Positions 44,276-57,138 of a stretch of 64,000 nucleotides of DNA are shown here, piece after piece. This stretch comes from Mucor racemosus. Taxonomy: Eukaryota > Mucoromycota > Mucoromycetes > Mucorales > Mucoraceae. The first letter of the stretch is position 1. Every line of letters begins with the position of its first letter. Made by a program: the position numbers and the translations under genes. Below the pieces are notes generated by a model, which saw nothing but the letters and a program-made list of their open reading frames with translations, did not search any database and was not told the DNA's origin. Where the stretch lies: NCBI GenBank assembly GCA_027405735.1, contig JAPEHQ010000001.1:4712001-4776000 (forward strand), read 5' to 3'.

Positions 44276-45721
44276 TTTAGAAGAGAGAAGCAAGAGCGAG
44301 AAAGTTTTGTATTAATATAAGAGTTAATATGATAACCTGAAGATCATTTCTTGGAATTTCAATTTTCGATCCCTATTTATATGGATTCAGAAGCCGTGGG
44401 ACATTTTGTTCCAAATACGTCTTAGTTTAGCATGATAAAATGGGTTGGTTCATGTATGGTTTAATTGGTTGATACTATAGCAGCATGACTAAATTAAAAG
44501 GTGAGACTAAAAATAACATCTAAAAATGACTCACCCCGCAAAAAAATATTTATACACCTTACCCTTTGAGAAATCCTTATTTTTTCCGTAATACCTTTAC
44601 CCAACCAATCAATATGTAAAGAGTTGTATTATGGTTAAACCATGGACTCTTGGGTAAAAAGGAATACAACATTTGGGACACACTCTAGAACACCCATTTT
44701 CATATTTACAAATAAATGCTTTTTGTGGTATTTTGTCCTTTTGTTTATTTATATCATCCCGCGGGGATTTTACTTATCAAGGCCAAGATATATGATAAAG
44801 TAGCTCGGAATCGGTTCTTGCCATGGAAAAAGATAAACTCCCCCTGGCAACCAATTTCTATCATCATATTGCCATAGCAACCAAAACCTGGTTTAAAGTC
44901 CAGCTTTTGCAACAACTAAAATGTCAAAATTATATATATTTAACACATCATTTCTTTTTGTGTACATGTTGCTATTTCTAGCGAATTATGGCAAATAAAC
45001 ATAAGCATGGCCCAGAACAATTTGAAGAAAAGAACAAAGCCTATAGCTTTCTTTGCATTCCACAGCCTAGTCGAACTTTTTTTTTTCTCCCAAATGTTTT
45101 TTTTTTTTTGTATCGAATGTTTGAAATCAATTACATTGGTTGCGTCTCAAATGAAGGAATCTTAAAATGTAAAAACTGAGCAATGAATTATTGTGAACAA
45201 ATTTGATGGCTAAACTATGATGGGAAAATGAGGAAACTTTTGCATTTTACCTTTAATTCAATGGAAAGTTCAAATGATGTTATAAAAGAAGTAAACAGAG
45301 AGTTCTTTTCTTGTTGTTCAATCTCAGTAATTGTGAAAGAAAGACTTTCGATTGACATTATAGGAAGCGGCGTTCGCACGATATGTCTGGCTGACTTGCT
45401 TGGGCTGGCTCATTGACTGACCACAGACTATGAACCTGTCACCCTCACTGGAGTCTTTTTCACCACACCAACACACCACATCTGATATTCCCCCCCTTTG
45501 GCCCTTCATTCTTTCCTTCTTTCTCCTATTACTGTCGTCACTCGACTATTTTTTTTTTCTTTTGATTCGAAATCCTATTTATATAATTTCTTGGCTTCAT
45601 TTTCTTTTTTTTTTTTTAGCGAGTTAAAGTTTACTTATTCCATTGAAAGAAATCCCAATTCAATATTTTTCCCTCTATTAATTTTTTTTTCATATAAAAA
45701 AAAAAAAAAACATAATTTATT
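44276..45721. other. Divergent promoter region between the small gene and the F-BAR gene
   Basis: 1.45 kb with no supported gene; frames of 60-97 codons here have no domain. It contains an RFX-like X-box at 44868-44881, T-rich and C-rich tracts near 45100 and 45490, and a long pyrimidine-rich leader before the F-BAR ATG. Confidence 0.5.
44868..44881. promoter_or_regulatory. X-box-like RFX site
   Basis: ATTGCCATAGCAAC matches the palindromic RFX consensus RTTNCCATGGNAAC in both half-sites. Half-site-like TTGCCATGG (about 44818-44826) and TGGCAACC (about 44845-44852) lie just upstream. Binding is unproven. Confidence 0.45.
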
Positions 45722-48700
45722 ATGGCTTCTGGTATATCACATACACAGCAACAGCAGCAACAACATCAACAAATACCTAATCCTAGCATAAATTTTAAAG
45801 ATGCTTTTTGGGTAAAATATCATTTCCTTTGTTGTAATGAAAAATTTATTAATTTAATATAATAATCATTCAAAAAAAAAATAGGATGATCAAAGTAAAG
45901 GTGTAGAGATTGTATCTAGTCGATTAAGAAAGTCAAAAGATACTTGCGAAGAACTGAAAAAACTCTATCAACTGCGGTACAATTAAAATAGAAAAAGCTT
46001 TTATTCAATCAAATGCTTATACATTTATAATTTATAGTGCAAGCATTGAGCAAGACTATGGCGAACGTCTTTTGAAATTAGCTCAAACATCGAGAATAGG
46101 AGAGTTTGAAGAGAACAGTTTTGCCGAGACTTTATCACGAATCCCCTCTGCATTGGAAACAACTGCTCGTGCTCATATTGATCTAGCTCAACAATTAAAA
46201 GATCATCTTGAGGTACCGCTGGACGGGTTTTTGAGAGATCAAAGAGATGTTCGCAAGATGGTAAATGTTGTTTGTCTATATAAATTAAATGATCTATTAA
46301 CAACGTTATATTGTAGCAACAACAACATATAGAGAATTCAAAACAACTCAAGAACTTACACGAAACTGATGTAGCACGAGTAAATTGTTATACCAAAGAT
46401 TGCCTTTTGTTCTTTTTTTTTTTTTTTACTTATTATTTCTGTTACTATAGGCCAAAGATTACTATTCAAATGAATGTAATAAATTGAGATCAATGGAAAA
46501 CTATCGGAATGAATTAAATGCTAATTCAACAGATGAAATTATCAAGGTAGAAGCAATAATAATAAAAATTCATATCATCATTTATAATTATTTTGTCTAA
46601 CCATGTTTCTGATAGATTGAAAAGGAAATTGATGAACAAAAAAGAATGGTAGCAGTTGCTGGTAAAAGAAAAAGAAATCAGATTTAATATAAAAATGTTT
46701 ATTAACTGTTTCATATTAGATCAAGTTTATAAAAGATCTATTGACAATTATAACTCGGTTAATGAGAAATGGGTGAATGATTGGAGCTCATCCGCAGATG
46801 TATATCAAGAAATGGAAGTTAAAAGGCTTAGTTACTTGAGAAGTACACTATGGTCTTTTGCTAATATGATGACAATAACATTCAGTATTGATGAGGAATG
46901 CTGTGATAGAATACGCACTGCTTTAGAAATCACTGATGTTCAAAAAGATATAACTGCTTTTGTACAACGTTATGGAACAGGGAACAGAATACCAGGTACA
47001 TATTCATGATTAAGACTTACTCGATGATAATTTCCTAATTTTCAAATATTTATGGATAGCTCCAATGTCTTACGAAATGCTTTATAATACATCTAACATT
47101 CAAAATACAATGCCAACATCCGCTGCTGCAAATATCAATTCAGCCCCAGTAATAGCTGCTGCTGCTGCTGCTGCTGCTGCTCCTGCTGTTGTAGGAACAA
47201 TGGCAACAACCTCCATCTCTAGTAATTCAGATCAACCATTATCAGCCCCTTTACCTAAAACATCATCATCAGCAGATTCTTTGCCTGATGCCATTCCACG
47301 TGGAGCTTCTGAATCTACAGCCTCAAAGAAATTACCTCCTCACCCACCTGTCGCTATTTTAACCAACCCTGATGAAGAATTAAAATCTGTTGATCGTCAA
47401 CTTCAACAATTGGAAGTACAAAATACGACACCACAAAACGAAAATGAAAATGAACAGTTTAATATGATGACTTCTCCACAACAATTAACGTCTCATGATT
47501 TAGATGAAAAGAGGGAAATTGTAGATACAGAAGACCAACAACAACAACAACAACAACAACAACAGCCGCCATTATCTGGTGTAACAAACACAACAGATCA
47601 AAGTAATGGTCCTGTTAGTACAGCAATGAAAGAAGTTGAACAAATCTTGAATCAAAAAAACAATAGCCAAGAAGCTGTTGTTGCATCTGTTATCATCGAA
47701 CCAGCTGCTAGTAACAAAAGAGACTCTTATGCTTCTTCAACCAACACTGGTCATAAACAGACTTTACCTCCTATTATGATGTCTCGCTCTATAGCAGCAA
47801 CAGCAGCAGAGAAATCATCACCTTCTACACCACCTCGCCCTGCTTCAGATGACTTTTCTGGTAGCATTTACAATGCTTTAGGGATCAAAGAAGATCGAGC
47901 AACAAGTCAATATGATTTACACAAGGAGCAAACTGACAGCGTTACGAAATCCAATAATGCCGTTGAACTTGCACCTCTTTCATCTGAAACTGCCATTCTT
48001 ACGCCTTTTGATACTTTGGCAACTAGAAATGAATCTATGATCAGCAGTGATTCTAGTAAAGATATAAATCAAAAATACAAGCCAATGCCTAATCCCGTTT
48101 ATAACAACAACGGTAGTGTTGTAGTAGCAAAGGATATCCACTCTTCTTCCAAGAATGAAATGAATCATGTGGCTCCAGAGACGGTACCTAACATGAAACC
48201 TGTAGTTGGCGTCCGTACATCATCTTTATTACTCTCAAAAAACCCAACTTCATCACAAAATGGCAGTGTAAATTCTTCTTTGAATCGTGAATTAATCAAC
48301 AAGAATGATGATGATGAATATGAAGAAAATGAGGATGAGAAAGAATATCATAATAGAATGCCACGACCACCACCAAAGGATGAGAAATGGGTTATTTCCT
48401 CTATTCGCAGACCTCAACAATTACCTGTCCGTACAATGAATGCTAGAATGTTTGATGGAGCAACTTCTTCTCGAAATAGTATGGCCTCTCCAACACCTCC
48501 CTCTGCTACTGCTGCTAAAGTAATTTCATCAACAGAACATTCCCCAGCGGCTGATCTTAATACACCCTCTGCCGCTGAAATAGAACATAGTGAAGATGAT
48601 ATTCATCGCCATCCTAAACCTCATAGACCTACTGTTCCTCTTACAATTGATATTCCTAACTCTGTCAAACCTACACCAGATGTTGCTCAAAATGCCGCTC

Positions 48701-49861
48701 AACAAGTGATTGCAGAGGGCAGAAGACAATCACAAATGTCTCCTGTACAACAAAACATGGATTTACACCATCAACCTCAACTTCAACAAGCACAACCAAT
48801 AGATCGTAATGTTATACGGGGATATATCACTAATCAACAAAATGGAATGGAAGAAGGTGGTATCCGCCCAGCACCTTGGCAAGAGGAATTCAATACAGAT
48901 GATCATCGTGTAATGAGAGCACCTATGCCCAATAATGGTAGTTACTATGGAAACGGACATGCCAATTATCAACATGGTATGCCTGGGCCTAGATCATCAT
49001 CGATTAAACTTTCTGAACAGCAACAATTACAACAGCAGCAGCAAATGCTTCAACAACAACAACAACAACAACAGCAGCAGCAGCAGCAGCATTTCGAAGA
49101 AGAGAATAAGAAACGTTTCGGAAAGAATGCTAAACAATTTAGTGGTGAATCATCTGTTAAATCAAAGGAAAAGGAAAAAGAAAATAAAACTGGCAGATTT
49201 TCATTAGGTTTCTTTGGTGGCCATAAAAAAGAAAAGAAGAAGGAGAAAGAGAAAGGAAAGGAGAAAGAGAAAGAGAAAGAGTCTGCTGCCGCCGCTGCTG
49301 CTGCTGCCACTGCTGCCGCCATGTTTACTCAACAGCAACCAGATCCATCTTACATGCAGCAACAACAGCAACAACCTCAACCAAGGCCTCTTAGCCAACA
49401 AGTCGTGTATCAAAAGCAACCTTCACTTCATGAACTTTCGCAATCTGATTTAAAAAGTAATCATAGTGGTCAACAGCAACAAACATCTCAACCACAACAA
49501 CAGCAACAACAATTGACTCAACAGCAGCAATTACCTCAACAACAGCAATCTTCTGCACCATTTACTGCACCATTTACTGCTGATCGATTTATTGGATTTG
49601 CAAAAGCACAATGGCCATTTGAAGCTACTGTAAGTTTCTTTTTTTGTTTTTATTCATTGCCGTCTTTTTATTAACAAAGATTTGATTATATAGATTGATG
49701 GTGAGATGTCCTTCCAAGCTGATGAAGTGGTTGGTATTTTAAACAAACAAATGGACGGTTGGTGGGAAGCAGAACGATTAGGTCCAGCTGGGGCTGGTCA
49801 AAGAGGTTTAGTTCCTGGTAATTATATGATCGATAATCCTCCTCCTCCCTCATTACAATAA
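45722..49861 (+). CDS. F-BAR and SH3 scaffold, Cdc15/Imp2/Hof1-like (9 exons, 1207 aa)
   Basis: Exons: 45722-45811, 45885-45976, 46038-46260, 46317-46379, 46451-46546, 46616-46661, 46720-46995, 47060-49629, 49694-49861; GT-AG introns, 3624 nt in frame. The F-BAR domain (about 25-290) begins FKDAFWDDQSKGVEIVSSRL and includes RASIEQDYGERLLKLAQ. Then about 850 residues of low-complexity linker: poly-Ala near 328, Gln runs near 455 and 960-975, a Lys/Glu run near 1005-1035, and proline patches. The SH3 domain (about 1141-1200) shows AQWPFEAT, DGWWEAE and GLVPGNYM; its coding is split by the last intron. F-BAR/SH3 proteins of this class link curved membrane to actin at cell-division or septation sites. 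Which subfamily member it is remains open. Confidence 0.9.
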
Positions 49862-50470
49862 CAGCAACAACAATAACAATAACAATACTCATAATATAAC
49901 AGTATTAATATTATATTTCCCCCTTACACTCTCCTTAAACCAAGTTACTTTTTTTACACTATTATTATTACAAAATTATTTACGACTATTCTGTACATCC
50001 TATTTTTCTTCTACAACTTAAAGCTATTATATTATACATATTCTTATCTAATAAAAGATAACAAAAAATTTACAGTTTTGTCAAGCTTTCTAAGATCCAT
50101 CCTTTCCTGTACAACACTTATATATAGTATCTTGGATGCAGTAGCCTTCGTTGACAAATACAGTTGAAACAAAAGTTACTCACACATCCAAGGCTGCTGC
50201 AAATGCACTTTGAGGCAAACATTCTCGAACCCAAATAGTTTGGTGTACTGAAAGACTTTTAGGTCTCTGAATATATAACGATATTTATATTTTTCGACCT
50301 ATATGCTTCACTAATCGTTATATAAAATAAAGTAATATATAACTGGATCATGATAAACTATAAATTTACAAATCCGTTCCTGAATTGCCATTTCCATTAT
50401 TCAAATTCCTTCCTTCCCCCCCCCCCGTCCTCGCCCTCAGCATCAAAAATTTAAAATTTATTTCGATAAA
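49862..50470. other. 3' region of the F-BAR gene
   Basis: 3' UTR and intergenic DNA, with a C-run at about 50417-50427. No gene seen. Confidence 0.6.
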
Positions 50471-51540
50471 CAGGAACTGTGTTAAACTGTTTGTCATATC
50501 ATATATTCATTAAAAAATTGCAAAAGAGAGCTCGTAGAGCGACGCCGTAATTTAGCATAGCAAGATCGAACGACTAAGTCTCTTAAATTATGGTATATAT
50601 CCAAGGTTTAAATAAAAATGCGTTTTTTTTTTAACTTTCCTTATATTTAACCATGTACTGTCTGAAAATTCAGTTTTTTTAGCGGACATTTCCGGGCCTC
50701 ATTTTATCCTTACCAACACTCATGTTTTTTATCAAAAAACAAAAAAATCAAATTTTGATACCAAAATCAACGTTTAAATACATTACATTGTGAGAGAAAA
50801 TTGTAGCCATAGCTGATACGCATCTTATAAAAACTTAATATTAAATGTTAAGTAATAAAAATTTGTAGTTTTGTCCCAAAAACGTTTTTTTGGTTAAAGG
50901 ATTTTCATGTAATATTTTGCAATAAAAATGTTTGTTATTTTTTATTGAGCAAATAGAGCGCTAAATTTTGTATATGTGTATATTTTTTGTTTTTATAATT
51001 GGTAGCATAACTAACTCTAGATTTGCAAAACCAGAAAAAAAAATTAAAAAATGTCAAAATTGATGATCTAGACAAAAATAATTTTTAAAATTAATAATCC
51101 GCTTATAAGCCTTGTAAGTCTTAAAAATAAGAGATTTTATAATACTTGAGAACTTTTTCAAGAATTTACGATGCTGTATCTACTTGATTCAAGCTTATTA
51201 CCGTAAATCTTTATACCTGTTTGTATTGTGTGGTAGTTTATTTGATAATAATATAGTCTTACTTTATAATTATTGCGCTAGAGGTGATTTACGTTCAGTT
51301 TTATTCTTAATTCCTCTCCAATATCATAATAAACATAAACATGGCCATCGTTGGAACCTATTACCGCCTTTTTACCCTCTTTGTCCCAAGCCAGTTTATT
51401 CAACGCTTTACCAGAGCCAAACTATGTACTTACAAATGGTTCCTCGGTATTTACATTCAAATTTCATAAATTAAATTGACTGGTTTCATCTACAGTAGTA
51501 GTATCAAACGTATCATCAGCCCGCCTTATTGTAAATGTCA
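50471..51540 (-). mobile_element. R1 copy e (partial) with dynein-like fragment (copy 5)
   Basis: An R1 core running to a dynein-like fragment on the minus strand at 51315-51535. Here the fragment reads NTEEPFVST, a TAG stop, FGSGKALNKLAWDKEGKK, then GSNDGHVYVY. The WDKEGKK form matches my recollection of fungal dynein intermediate chain better than WNKEGKK in other copies. Confidence 0.65.
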
Positions 51541-52540
51541 ACCTAAAATTAGAAACACCCCATTGTCATTTTTATAATTTATGAAAAGCTTGATTTTTAA
51601 TAATGCAGCAATTAAAAAAAACAAGATGATACTAATAGCATATGTTGAGTATTTAATATCTAAGTAAGTTTGATGGAGTATGTATTTAAATCCTTTTAAA
51701 AATCCTGAGGGAAATACAACATCTTGGTCCTGTAATTTCTATCCATCAAAATGTTGCGATTTCCGCTACATAATGAATGCACCTTTTATCAATCTTGATC
51801 TCGATGTATATTGGGTAACAGTTTTTTACCAGTTGTATTTTCTCTAATTCATTAATGTTTAGTCATATTGAAGGATGATTTGTAGCATTGCCAAAAAAAA
51901 AAAAAAAAAAAAAAAATGCTCCAAGAGTTTTCTGCATATCAAATTATGCAAATTAGTAACAATGATTGAACTCAACTATGCTTTTTGAGCCTATTGATGT
52001 TAATCAGAATAATTAGTACTTTGTACTTTTATTCAAAAGTATGCTTTTCTTTATATATTCACATTCGCACATCTAATAAATGACATTGAATTTATTATTC
52101 ATCATATCAATCAACCAACTTTATCTTTGAGAGTTATGTGTAGTAGTGTAGATAACGATTATTTCCAATACAAATAAAATAAAGACTACAAGCGATTATA
52201 TCGCGGAGAACGTAGGGTCTTTATTATTAAGTTAAAAAAGGAAGCCAGGAGCCATCAGGTCCTGGATTCTAAAAGTATTTATACCATTTCAATTCCATTT
52301 GGATGTCAGGTTCAATATGGGATTGAAATGAGATTAACATAAATAATAGGCAAAAACCTACAATCTTGATTCGATACATTTGACAATTAGATACCTAAAT
52401 TACACTTGTAAGCCACCAGGTATCTCCACGAAACAATTCCGTACAGGTCGACGTTGGATCATTTTTTACGTTCATAGATCTGAGCTCTCCTACACATTTA
52501 TAGATCTCTGGATAAACTGTAGGTTTTTGCCTATTATTTA
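51541..52540 (-). repeat. R2 block, copy 3, with poly(A) tract
   Basis: Inverted relative to 7783-8755. It contains an A-run of about 24 at 51893-51916 and the solo LTR at 52128-52362. A frame of about 65 codons (QDVVFPSGFLKGF..., minus strand) is open across about 51540-51740. Confidence 0.5.
52128..52362 (+). mobile_element. Solo LTR-A variant, second insertion
   Basis: 235 bp from TGAGAGTTATGTG to AAAAACCTACA with the exact duplication ATCTT (52123-52127 and 52363-52367). The R2 copy near 7970 shows the uninterrupted site (CCAAGATGAAGTTGG). Confidence 0.88.
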
Positions 52541-52542
52541 TG

Positions 52543-52954
52543 GAAAGCAATAATAATATTTATATTTTTATTTACTCATTAAAAAGCTAAAAATGGCTAC
52601 AAACTCATGAAATGTTCCAGAAAAATAATAAAATTTCAAATAATATAGGAATAAAAAAAGAGAGTAATCTAATGTCTTACCTAATAACCATAGTTTTGAT
52701 CGTAGCTATACCTGAAGAAAACAAATCTCTCTACAGCTGACAATCGTAATAAACTAAAATAGTAAATTTAAAAAAGGTTAATTTGTTTAAATTTTATGAG
52801 TGATAAAGTAGTAACATCTATAAATAATCTTAGATTTGGCTTGCATATAAATTTAAGCAATAAGTATTATTTAGGTTTATGCTCGAGCAAAAGTCATTGT
52901 TGCTGTAAACATTATAGCTATAGTATAAACATATTTACAAATGATGATAATCGT
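52543..52954 (+). repeat. R1 internal fragment
   Basis: The R1 part that carries the transmembrane-like frame, in dynein-sense orientation, joined to LTR-B at 52955. Confidence 0.5.
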
Positions 52955-53483
52955 TGTTATATCCCGCCAAGTATCATACGTCATCACCTTCTACAGTATC
53001 AAGATATCTTACAATTTATTGACTACGACATGTATTAAAGTGCAAAGTCTTGTTATGGGATATAAGAAACTCCTAGCGTACTACCAAGTTTAATGCAGTA
53101 ATTACCAAGAACGCTTGGACCTCAATTATGACACCATATTATTATTTCATCCCAGCGGTTAATCAATCAAGTACTTATCAAATCAACATCCAACAAGCAC
53201 AATTAGCGCAGCATTGAAGGAAGCCAACTCACAAGCACTGAAAGAATGGTTAAATTATGATTGATCCATTTCAATCCATAGATTACTATCAAACAGATCT
53301 AATGGTCAGTAGTGTCTACATCTCAGAATCCCAATGTCAAATCAATATAAAAGGCCATACTTTTATATCTAAATAAACGATATCTTGTTTTTATTATACG
53401 ATTGAAGAACTAATTCATTACTCATTCTCTTTTAATTGTATTCTTTTTTAAGTATTATTTATCAAACCTGAAAATATATGACA
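52955..53483 (+). mobile_element. LTR-B, left LTR of R1 copy f (529 bp)
   Basis: Starts TGTTATATCCCGCC, ends AAATATATGACA. Same length as the solo LTR-B at 30127-30655. Confidence 0.75.
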
Positions 53484-56400
53484 TTGACATTTATCATAAG
53501 GCGGGATGATGATACGTTTAATAATACTGCAGATAGAACCGTTAATTTAATATATGGAATTTAAATGCAAATACCGAGGAAACATTTGTAAGTACTTAGG
53601 TTGGTTTTGGTAAAGCATTGAATAAATTGGCTTGGAACAAAGAGGGTAAAAAGGTGGCAATAGGTTCCAGTGATGGCCATCATGTTTATGTTTATGTTTA
53701 TGATATTGGGGAGAGGTAAGGCTAACATTTAATGTAGATTACCTCTAGCGCAATAATTATAAAGTAGCACTATATTATCATCAAATAAACTACCACACAA
53801 TATTATCATGTACAAATATTTACAGTAATAAGCTTGAATCAAGTGGGTACAGCATCGTAAATCCTTGAAAAAGTTCTGAAGTATTATAAAATCCCTTATT
53901 TTTAAGACTCACAAGGCTTATAAGCGGAATATTAATTTCAAAAATTATTCTTGTCCAGATTATCAATTTTGACATTTTTAATTTTTTTGTTTCTGATCTT
54001 GCAAATCTAGAGTTAGTTATACTACCAATTATGAAAACAAAAAATATACACATATACAAAATTTAACGCTCTATTTGCTCAATAAAAAATAACAAACATT
54101 TTTATTGCAAAATATTACATGAAAATCCTTTAACCAAAAAAACGTTTTTGGGACAAAACTACAAATTTTTATTACTTAACATTTAATATTAAGCTTTTAT
54201 AAAATGTGTATTATCTATAGTTACAATTTTCTCTCACAATGTAGTATATTTAAACGTTGATTTTGGTATCAAAATTTGATTTTTCTGTTTTTTGATCAAA
54301 ATCATGAGCATTGGTAAGGATAAAATGAGTCACCAAAAATGTCCGCTACAAAAACTGAATTTTCAGACAGTACATGGTTAAATATAAGAAAAGTTTAAAA
54401 AAACCCGCATTTTTATTTAAAACTTAGATATATACCATAGTAAAAGAGACTTAAGCATTCAATCTTGCTATGCTCAATTAAGGCGTTGCTCTACGGGCTC
54501 GCGTTTGAAATATTTTATTGAATTTATGATATGACAGACGGTTTTTCTAGTGGAAAATTTTATATTTCTATTATAGTAACAGATATTGCCTATTTTGCTT
54601 ATTAATATATAGTTCAGGCGCTGTAATGCTGCTTTTACATTGGCTGAAATGTGCAATTTAGGAGGGTTTTTTTGAATGCGCTAAATTTTTATATCAAAAG
54701 ATACTAATATAAAAATACTCTGCTAAAAGATACATTTTATTAATTCATTGATGCTTCATATTTATACAGTATGTTTTCTAGATAATTATATAATTATTAA
54801 TATTATTAATAAATTGCCAGGTATTCAGGTACTTGATATGATTTGGGAACAAATCATATACAATGGAATTTCTGGAATTGTGAATATGTGATTGTATCAT
54901 TTGGATAAGATGTAGGATTGCTTATGTTTCATTGTTGCCAAGTGTTCCTGGATGTTCCTGATAGTCGCTGTTAATGCTAGTGGTCATGTCATGTTGGATT
55001 TCAATAGTTGTTCCTGGATTTCTACATCTGGTTAAACTTCTGATATATCATAAATAATTTAAAGCCTTGAAAATCCTCTTCTACGTATGTTTCTCTCTTT
55101 TTGTTTTCATATTCAAGGATATGATTCACCGTTTCATAAGGCATATCAGTTTGGTATTATTTTCTTTTATCTGAATACGCATTCTAACATAAGGGACTAA
55201 TGTTTTTAATATAGTAGGTAGCAGTCGTTATATTAGAAGAGATTTATATTTTCACTTAACCGCATTCTATGATCAAATATCATTATTTACTACTGTATTG
55301 TTGAATGTATTTTTTGATTACCAGACCAAATCGAAGGCAATGATATTTACATATCTACCCAATGAAAAGCTAGAACTGGCTGCAACCCAAGAAATAGTCC
55401 CGGAAAGTGATAAAATTTCAAATGTTATAATAATACAAAAAAAGAATAATCTGATGTCTTGCCTAATAACCATAGTTTTGATCGTCGTAGCCATGCTTGA
55501 AAACAAATCTTTTTACAGCTGACAATCTGTAAACTAAACTAGTAAGTTTAAAGAAGGTTAATTTGTTTAAGTTTTATGAGTGATAAAGTAACATCTATAA
55601 CCTTAGATTTGGCTTGCATATAAATTTAAGCACTAAGTGTTATTTAAGTTTATGCTCTAGCAAAAACCATAGTTGCTGTAAACATTATATCTATATAAAC
55701 ATATTTACAAATAATAATAATCGTAAATGTATTGGCTCTTGCATGTATTGCTCTACATCAACAACGTATTGAATTATATTGTCTATAATCTATATTATTA
55801 AAAGCAACAAATGTAATTTAAAAACCCATTCCAGTAAAAAATACAATGGAATTTTGAAAACGACACGGTCCCATGTACAAACCAATTTGTGCCCATTCGA
55901 TCAGCCCAATATTATGCACAAATAAAAATAATGATATACTTATTATGGGCAATTCTACTATTATGCTGCACACATGGGATTAATGTTATGCGCACGGACA
56001 GAATCTATTATAATTCTGCACATACAGGCTTTTTGTTGTGTTTGTGTGCAGTTTCTTTTGTTGTGCCCATGTGCAGCACCTTGTTATCTTTTTAGTCATT
56101 ATTCAGTGGGCGCAACAACTCACCAGGCCATAGTGTGCAGCCCACCACCTAGGCACAACAAAATCATCTTGTGCAGCACAGGTCGGCCGTAGTGCTCTTA
56201 TATATAAATCCTTTAAATTTGTGATTTTATGAGCTTTTTTTGAATCCAGTTGTATCATCTTATACTTTTCAATTTCAATCCGTTATAAGGCTAATAATGT
56301 TATAGTTGTATTTATGCTTTACTTGAAATAAGCCTTTGAATAATTGATAGCAGCAATACAGCCGAAACTTAATTTTTGTATGAAATTTCGACACCTGCAT

Positions 56401-56558
56401 CTTATAGATGCTTGTAGTATTTAAACAGCCGCTTCCGGGCTGCCCGGTAATTTTTTATAGAAATTTAAAGCTTGGAAATATCATTAGATGGCCGCTTCCG
56501 GAGATTGTTCGGCTTTTTTGGAAGAGTGACCATTGGCAAAAATATGACTCATAAACTA
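53484..56558 (+). mobile_element. R1 internal region, copy f (complete, about 2.7 kb)
   Basis: Runs LTR to LTR. In order: dynein-like fragment copy 6 (53490-53718), AT-rich core, 60-codon frame (54474-54656, -), solo LTR-H (54687-55050), transmembrane-like frame (55298-55522), motif cluster (55870-56180), GC-rich box pair (about 56430-56510). After removing LTR-H it is about 2706 bp. There is no gag, protease, reverse transcriptase or integrase frame, so this is a non-autonomous (LARD-like) arrangement. I could not identify a convincing primer-binding site or polypurine tract. Confidence 0.7.
54687..55050 (-). mobile_element. Solo LTR-H (364 bp)
   Basis: The insertion ends TGATATATCA at 55041-55050, with the exact duplication TAAAT (54682-54686 and 55051-55055). 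The uninterrupted site is GCGCTAAATAATG as in the inverted copy near 32250. Confidence 0.8.
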
Positions 56559-56747
56559 TGTTGTATGCCACCAAGTCCCATATGTTATCACCTTCTACAG
56601 TATCAATACATTTTACAATCTATTGACTACGAAATGCATTGAAGTGCAAAGTCTTGATATTATCGGATATAAGAAACTCCTAGCGTACCAAGTTTAATGC
56701 AGTAATTACCAAGAACGCTTGGACCTCAATAATGACGCCATATCATT

Positions 56748-56939
56748 TGTTTTACCAAAACTAATAAGAATTATACAAGAGTAAACGGTGTAGTTTTATT
56801 CAATGTAGAGAATGAGCTAGCGAGATTATATATCAGAAGAGATTATCAAGTGATACAGCAGCCGTTAATAGTGTAACAATAATAATATTCTGATAATACA
56901 ACTACTGTTGTAAGGCTATATCTAGATTCTGATATAACA
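56748..56939 (+). mobile_element. Solo LTR-G (192 bp)
   Basis: TGTTTTACCAAAAC to GATATAACA, flanked by TCATT and TTATT (one mismatch; the uninterrupted LTR-B reads TTATT). Confidence 0.65.
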
Positions 56940-57138
56940 TTATTATTTCATCCCAGCGGTTAATCAATCAAGTAGCTATCAAATCAAAAACATCCAAGCA
57001 CATTTAGCGCAGCACTAAAGCAAAGCAACTCACAAGCTCTGCATTAACGGTTAAATTATGACTGATTCATTTCAATCGATAGATTGCTATCAAACAGATC
57101 TAATGGTTTAACAGTGCGTGCGTTAAATTACATCTCAG

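Noticed and set aside
49050..49419. Long minus-strand frames rich in Cys, Ser, Phe or Leu within the F-BAR gene
   Set aside because: They are antisense shadows of CAA/CAG and AAG/GAA repeats in the coding strand.
52337..52542. A 206-bp MITE with perfect 22-bp inverted ends (AAATAATAGGCAAAAACCTACA)
   Set aside because: The inverted ends are the termini of two LTR-A variants in opposite orientation. The first belongs to the solo LTR at 52128-52362, which has its own ATCTT duplication, so the apparent MITE is a by-product.
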